From NCBI GenBank assembly GCA_027943335.1, contig BSBK01002091.1, positions 507,501 through 571,500 on the forward strand: 64,000 nt of DNA. Reading direction: 5' to 3'. Origin of the DNA: Chamaecyparis obtusa. Lineage: Eukaryota > Streptophyta > Pinopsida > Cupressales > Cupressaceae. Positions 58,333 through 64,000 of this stretch are shown piece by piece. Numbering within the stretch: the stretch's first letter is position 1; every line of letters begins with the position of its first letter. Position numbers and translations under genes: made by a program. The notes below the pieces were generated by a model. The model had not been told where the DNA came from. It did not search any database and saw nothing but the letters and a program-made list of their open reading frames with translations.

Positions 58333-58589
58333 TTATGGTTTAGGCACACAGAATGGAAGAATGTTTTTGGAAGAAGATGAAGTGGAAGCCTTTGGAAGCT
58401 TGAATGTTAACTTCACTTGTTTCTCAACATCAAACTCTTTTAAGAGAGACTTTGGAATCCATATAGCTGTAGGCTTTTCATTTCTTTTTGATGATTTAGA
58501 GAGAATATCTTCAATGATGGATTTTGGAACCCATACTTGTCTTGCAGTTTTCTTCTTAGGTATCTCTTTTGACTTTATGCCTTCATGTC
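58333..58589 (-). pseudogene. Element X coding remnant with WVPKS repeats
   Basis: The minus-strand open frame has two copies of a (V/I)W(V/I)PKS(I/L)(I/L) motif (VWVPKSIIEDIL and IWIPKSLLKEF) and a Lys/Ser-rich tail. Its apparent N terminus (above 58589) is Y LTR sequence, so the real protein was cut by the Y insertion. Similar WVPK repeats occur in some plant retrotransposon proteins; function unknown. Confidence 0.45.
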
Positions 58590-61394
58590 TGTTAGCACTT
58601 TCAAAAAATTTCATGGCTCTAGCCTCTTTTTCTTGGTCTCTGTGTCATTTTTCATATCTCTGGCTAAAGCCCTAAGCAGAATATTCAAAAATCTAGCCGT
58701 TGGTGTGAAAACCCTTTGTTTATGCCCTGGACTTGTTCTAATTTGATGTTACTTTTTCGGGTGACTTAAGTTCCAATTCTACATGTGCTTATTAAAGACT
58801 ACTTTACCATGTTCGTGGTTAGGTTTTTCATGTGTTGGCGGGGTCCCCTTTTAATTTTTCCTATGTCCAACTATTTTAATACTTTCTAATGTTTCAGCTT
58901 TGTATTTTCCTAGGCCCGGCTCTCTGACACCATCTCAATCTAACGGTGGGTGCTTTTTCTCATGAGATGTGTCAGAGCTATGTGCTTTTGCGATGGTTGT
59001 TGATTCTCCTTTATGATAGAACTTCTCAAACAAGTGGGTTCGTTGACACGTATGCACAAATGGCAGTTTCTCATTGGTCCATGTAATAACACGTTGGTAG
59101 TTATTAGTGGGTACTAGGTTGCCAGCTTGTCAGAGGGTCCTGACACTTGCAGTGAATCAATGATGGGCATAAATTCTTATGAGATGTGTCAGACCTATGA
59201 GATTTTGAGACAACCATTGATTCTTTTATATCACGTAACCTTTTCTTTTGGCGGGTCCATCTACCAGATATGCTAATTTGTTGTATTGTGATTGGTCCAC
59301 ATTGTGTGAGCTGGATGTGTTGTCAGGTGGGTCCGGTATCTCAATCAGATGATTCTTGATCGATGGTTGGCATGTAAGCACATAGAATCTTTTGAGCCCT
59401 TCAGATCTTGTGCCAGTTGTCTGATCTTCTAGGTGGCTTAATGTTCTTACTGGGGCCATGTGCTAGGTGGTGCAGGATGTTTCAAATTTTATTGGTCGAC
59501 ATGGATGATGCGGCAGGGTGGGGTCATTGGCAGAGAGATCAGTGACGAGGACATGATCTACGGTCGGCGTAAGTTCTCATGAATTTTGTCAGAGCTATGA
59601 GATCTTACACCTGCCATCCGATTATAAGGATTACAGAAAGTGGGTCCTGTGTCAGTGTGACCAAGCATGAGCCATGAATGAGGTAATGACATGTGGCATA
59701 AAGTGGGCCTAGGTGGGGTCTAAGGTCTTAGCGGTCTGGATAAATATGTTTAGCAGCCTAACAAGTTTCAATGGGTTTCACTCGTTCATGTAATAAAGTG
59801 GCGGTGCTCCAAGTTGACTGGCAATTTAGTGAACAAGCATTTGCGTAACTGCTAAACTAAGTGGCGGTGAGATAAAGTTTTCTGCAAATTGGAAAAGGTC
59901 TTTGATCGCCAGTTCGCTAAATGTGACTGGGGTCTTTTAAAAGGTAAGTCATAAAGACCATGAAAAGGGATGATCTAACGACTGCGACTTAAAGTTGATC
60001 TGATTTCAAATGTGGACCATCGATTTGCTATTGGCACCATGGAATTGACCATTTGATTTCAAATTTGAATTCTCTGAGGGTTTCCAGAGACAAGAACTAC
60101 CAAAATTTATGGTTTTAACGGCCGGTTTCAATTGATTTGGTGGTGCTGGTTGTTGCAGACTAGTCCGAGGGTCCCTATGATAGGTGGTATGATGTTTTTG
60201 TGCTAGGAGAAGTATTGTTTTGTGCTGGAGATATGTTTTTAGGTGGCCATTTTGACTAGTTTTCATGGCAATTCCTTGTTGTTTTGTACTGTCCTCACAG
60301 TTTTTGATGATTGCAAATCTGTCTAAGATTCATTTTCTCTAGGTTGCTTATGTTTCTTCCCCTGCAATAAATTTTGATGTATTTTTTTCTTGGTTGAGTT
60401 GTTGAAACCCTAACCCTAGTCACTTGAAGCTTGATGCATCCTTTTTGAGGATTCCAAGGTGGCTAGTAGTATAAGTTGTTAGTTTTTGATAGAGTCAGTG
60501 TTCAAATTTTAATCAGTCTAGAGGTTCTGATTTGGATTAGTTCCAGGGGTTGTAGAAGGGTTGATCACATTGTATGAGGTTGAATAGAAAATCCTTGTAG
60601 TCTTTTGTAGGTTATTGAAGTGGTTTGATTCTCTATCCTACTTTGAATATGTACATGCCTCATCATACTTAATATAAATGTTTCAAGCTTTCAGGTCTCT
60701 CCTTGGTGCCAATATTGTGAGTTTTGGATTTTCTGATCCATTGCATAGGATTACCTTTGCATATGTTCTTTCCTTTAGTTCTTGATTTAGGATCAGGTGA
60801 AATATACTTTAGAAGGGACATAGATTCATTTTATTTTGTCTACAGAAGGATCTTATAAGTAGTGGATGGGCTGGAATGTTTATATTTATGGCTATGAGTC
60901 TTTGAAAATAGTTGGTTGATATTCAATGTGTGTATCTGAGATCTGCCCAATGGATAATGGCACTGATCAGGGATTGGTATATTCAGTTGAGTTCAATGCT
61001 TCATCAATTCTTGTTTACTTCTTTCCTTCCTCGTATATCAAGACCTTTTAAGTTTTTATTATTGTTTGGTTGATGGTAGTAATACCCTTCACAAGGCCAT
61101 TTTACCCTTCATAACAATGGAGATTCAATGAATGCTTGGTTAACATTTAGTAGTCTCTTGTTATCATCTACTTTGTTTAATCCAGTCCAAAGTCCAAAAA
61201 TGCCATAAGTTACTGGATTAGGTGCACCTGCCATGGTTTTGTTGAGCCAGAAGTGAAGAGGGTAGTCTTGTCCCTATAGTTGGTCTAGTTGTCTTGTAGA
61301 GCTCTCATACTTGGAGTTAACCATTCCTAACACTAGTCTCAAGGCATATTGGTAGCCCTAGTTGGCATAAGCATTTCCATTTTGAACACCAACA
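58590..61394 (+). repeat. Element Y 5' LTR
   Basis: 2805 bases, TGTTAGC start and CCAACA end. The first 550 bases match 63450-64000 closely. Internally it repeats a diverged TTCTCATGAG..TGTCAGAGCTATG unit (58950, 59170, 59570). No genes. Confidence 0.8.
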
Positions 61395-61397
61395 AGA

Positions 61398-61415
61398 TGG
61401 CAACTCTACTGGGGA
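61398..61415 (+). promoter_or_regulatory. Element Y primer binding site candidate
   Basis: TGGCAACTCTACTGGGGA, three bases after the LTR end. It resembles the TGGCGACTC..CTGGGGA primer sites of Ogre/Tat elements, which are thought to use tRNA-Arg. Confidence 0.5.
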
Positions 61416-61881
61416 ATAATTGAAGAATCTTGTGAAAGAAATTAATCTTTGGAGGGCCATGATAAAGAGTCAGATGAACAAACAAGCATTTGCTAAATTT
61501 TCTCACCTAGGTTGTGAGTGGTGGCTCTGATTCTCTCTATTTGATCAGTGTTCCTTTTGATAAACAATGTGGTTACTTTTGGAGTTTTGTGTCGGTTGGA
61601 AGAAGAAACAAAGAGAAAGTACAAAAAAATTTCTCTTCAAGGAGGTGGTGACTCTACATTGCAAAATATGATGGAGCTTCATGGTGAGCTCTAAATCTGC
61701 CCTACCTTCCAACCAACCAGGTCTTCTACTGCAAAACTCTCAGGTATTTCTCAAAGATCTGAAATGTTTCCTTATTAAGTGACTAAGCACTAAAAGTAAG
61801 GATAAGGTGTGAATAGAGGTTGCATACTTTAGGTTTTCAGTTGCATCTCTCTAAAATCTAATGGGAGTGTTGCATTAAGTT

Positions 61882-63246
61882 ATGATGGATAATCAAAGGA
61901 AAAGCCAGTCTAGGCTGCTGGGTTTCCTTAGGTTGGATATACCTTTGAGTTGTGTTCTTCCAAGGTCCCCACACTCTTTTCCTAGTGAGCTTTTGGATCT
62001 AATTCCTATTTTTGTTTGTCAATCTGATTCAATAGTGAAGCATGTCCTAGCATTCTATAGATTTATTATAGAATATCAAATTTTTGATGAGGATGTTAGT
62101 ATGATATTTTTTGGGAGATCCCTCAAAGGGGTTGCATCTAATTGGTATCTAAATCTGCCCCCAAAATGCATTTCTTCTTTGACTGAGTTTAAGTGGTTGT
62201 TCTTAGAGGAGTTTTCTGATGATGATGAATGGAATAAGTTGCAAAGGGACCATCAACAAAAGGGGAATACAAGTTGTATCCCAGAGAAATCCATATCTAA
62301 TGCTGAGGATACTTCTTTTGCTGAAGTTTTGTCAAAGGAGTATTCCAAGTCTAGCAGTGAGCAGGAATCAGAATCATTATATGTAGGATCTTCCACTCAT
62401 TTAGAGAGGTCTGAATGTGATAGAAGAGGTTATTCAGCTGAGGATGATGAAGGAAGTGAAGTGGATGTGTCTTCATGTGAGTCAGATACATCATGGCAGG
62501 AATAGAGTAATGAGGTGAGTGAACAATCACTTGACAATGAAAGTATGGTTTCTCTTTCTGAATCTGAAAATGAAAATTCATCTCAATTTTTGCATTGTAC
62601 AAATTAGTGTGAACATGATGATTTTGAGAGTGTTTCATCTTCACAATATGAAGACAAGGAAGTGGTGTTTGAATGTAATATCAATAGGCTTTCATGTATT
62701 TCTAATTGTTCTTCATATGCTGAGAGTCTCTATGAAGATGAAATGGATAGTGATTTTAAAGTGTTTACTAACACTTTATATGATGAGGACTATGATGATT
62801 ATCAGCCCATTTTTTGTCATGATGTTCAACATGGTGCATTGCATGGAATTACTAATCCATTGTTTGAGGAGCATGTGGCATTTTCAGATTCAATTGAGCT
62901 AGTTACACATTTGGAAATACAGAGTCAGGGTATAAATGAAGCCTTTCAGCAAGCAGAGTATGAGTTTTTTGTATTTCCAATTGATAGCATGCATGAATCA
63001 GTAGAGAAGAGCAAGTTTTTATTTGATGATAATGTTCAGGGGCATGCTGAATTGTATCTTCATAGTGAGCAAGATGAAGAGAGTGCCAAAAAAATTTACA
63101 TGCATTATGAAGATAGTTATTTTGTTCCGTATGACAGGCTGATTAAACATGTTGACATGCCTAGAGAAACAAGTGAAAACAAAATGTTTGGTATGCCACA
63201 TGAGGAAAAGAATGAAAATCAAATTTTTGACAGAGGCAAGCATTAA
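61882..63246 (+). pseudogene. Element Y gag-like gene with two TAG stops
   Basis: One frame of 455 codons from ATG 61882 to TAA 63244-63246, interrupted by TAG at 62503-62505 and TAG near 62605 but with no frameshift. Residues about 50-115 have the gag core pattern: HVLAFYRFIIEYQIFDEDVS, FFGRSLKGVASNWYLNLP, LTEFKWLFLEEF. The rest is strongly acidic and Ser-rich, with many Glu/Asp clusters and no zinc knuckle. Because the frame is otherwise open, it was probably intact recently. It would supply, at most, a capsid-like protein. Confidence 0.72.
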
Positions 63247-63449
63247 CTCATATTTGATGTTGCAGGTTTTTGTAAAAATATACATTATGTATATAGTTTT
63301 CTCCTTCCTGTTGTGTGTTTCCCTTCTTGCTTTCCTATTTCCTGTGTTTTTTGAGGTCTCTGTGTTTTTCTAGTGGGTGGTCTACTTTCTCCAGAGGTCT
63401 GAGGTCCTTGCTATGCCTGTAGGAGGCATACATCCCCAACAAGAGCCAC

Positions 63450-64000
63450 TGTTAGCACTTGTAAAAAATTTCATGGCTCTAGCCTCTTTTTATTGGTCTC
63501 TGTGTCATTTTTCATGTCTCTTGCTAAAGCCCTAAGTAGAATATTCAAAAATCTAGCCATTGGTGTGAAAACAATTTGTTTATGCCTTGGCCTTGTCCTA
63601 ATTTGATGTTACTTTTTCGGGTGACTTAAGTTCCAATTCCACATGTGCTTATTAAAGACTACTTTACCATGTTTGTAGTTAGGTTTTTCAAGTGTCGGCG
63701 GGGTCCTCTTTTAATTTTTCCTATGTCTGACTATTTTAATACTTCCTAATGTTTCAGCTTTGTATTTTCCTAGGCCTGGCTCTCTGACAACATCTCAATC
63801 TAATGGTGGGCGCTTTTTCTCATGAGATGTGTCAGAGCTATGTGCTTTTCCAACGGTCGTTGATTCTCCTTTATGACAGAACTTCTCAAACAAGTGGGTC
63901 GATTGACACGTATGCACAAATGCTGGTTTCTCATTGGTCCATGTAATAACATGTTGGTAGTTGTCAGTGGGTCTTGGGTTGCCGACTTGTTAGAAGGTCC
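63450..64000 (+). repeat. Element Y 3' LTR, truncated by window end
   Basis: Starts TGTTAGCACTT and aligns with the start of the 5' LTR at 58590 with scattered differences. No clear polypurine tract precedes it; the bases before are AACAAGAGCCAC. Confidence 0.82.

Larger units (their letters stand above)
53456..58589 (-). mobile_element. Element X, 3' end of a minus-strand LTR retrotransposon
   Basis: 3' LTR 53456-55339, purine tract, then about 3 kb without recognisable genes, then a coding remnant ending at the Y insertion (58590). Orientation comes from the TATA box, the purine tract and the coding remnant, all on minus. It is probably a gypsy-type element, but no pol is visible. Confidence 0.5.
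58590..64000 (+). mobile_element. Element Y: long-LTR retrotransposon with gag-like gene only
   Basis: 5' LTR 58590-61394, primer-like site 61398-61415, one gag-like gene 61882-63246, 3' LTR from 63450 to beyond the window. The internal region is only about 2.05 kb and has no pol, so it is non-autonomous. Inserted in X; the 5 bases before it are ATGTC, and the matching TSD would lie outside the window. Confidence 0.78.

Noticed and set aside
62519..62902. 127-codon Met/His-rich open frame
   Set aside because: Out-of-frame shadow of the Y gag-like gene.

Overview
The window is plant DNA from the repeat-rich part of a large, AT-rich genome. A gymnosperm is my best guess from the style of the elements, with low certainty. 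I see no cellular gene, rRNA, tRNA or CRISPR array. Essentially everything recognisable is an LTR retrotransposon, several nested inside one another, and exact 5-bp target-site duplications (TSDs) let the nests be unpicked.

Layout. (1) 1-3512: 3' part of a Ty1/copia element (copia-1, +). (2) 3513-23439: a Ty3/gypsy element (gypsy-A, -) split by element E1 (6772-20973, +, TSD AACCA), which is itself split by a second copy of the same copia family (copia-2, 11586-18740, -, TSD GTTGG). (3) 23440 to about 26990: decayed LTR relics and unassigned AT-rich sequence. (4) 5' LTR (end near 27625) to 53455: a Tat-type gypsy element (gypsy-B, +) split by a solo LTR (31674-34899, TSD CCCAA), by E2 (35117-42264, TSD AAATT) and by E3 (46410-53360, TSD TTTAG). 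(5) 53456-58589: 3' end of another element (X, -). (6) 58590-64000: element Y (+), with long LTRs and only a gag-like gene.

The most interesting content is the E family (E1, E2, E3). These are full-length LTR elements of about 7 kb with no protease, integrase, reverse transcriptase or RNase H. Each instead carries the same two genes: ORF1, a coiled-coil protein with several CCHC zinc knuckles, and ORF2, a protein of about 1000 residues that I do not recognise, with three conserved blocks and a coiled-coil tail. The gap between the two genes is 436-445 bases in all three copies. Their ends (TGTTGG LTR start, initiator-Met primer site, a doubled purine tract, and a C-loop hairpin near the LTR end whose stem covaries between families) match the ends of the copia family in the same window. 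The simplest reading is that the E elements are mobilised in trans by copia machinery.

All copies are broken. Many in-frame stops are TAG where a sister copy has CAG, as expected from deamination of CHG-methylated cytosine. None of the elements looks currently autonomous. Copia-2 is the least damaged: six stops and no frameshift in about 1426 codons.
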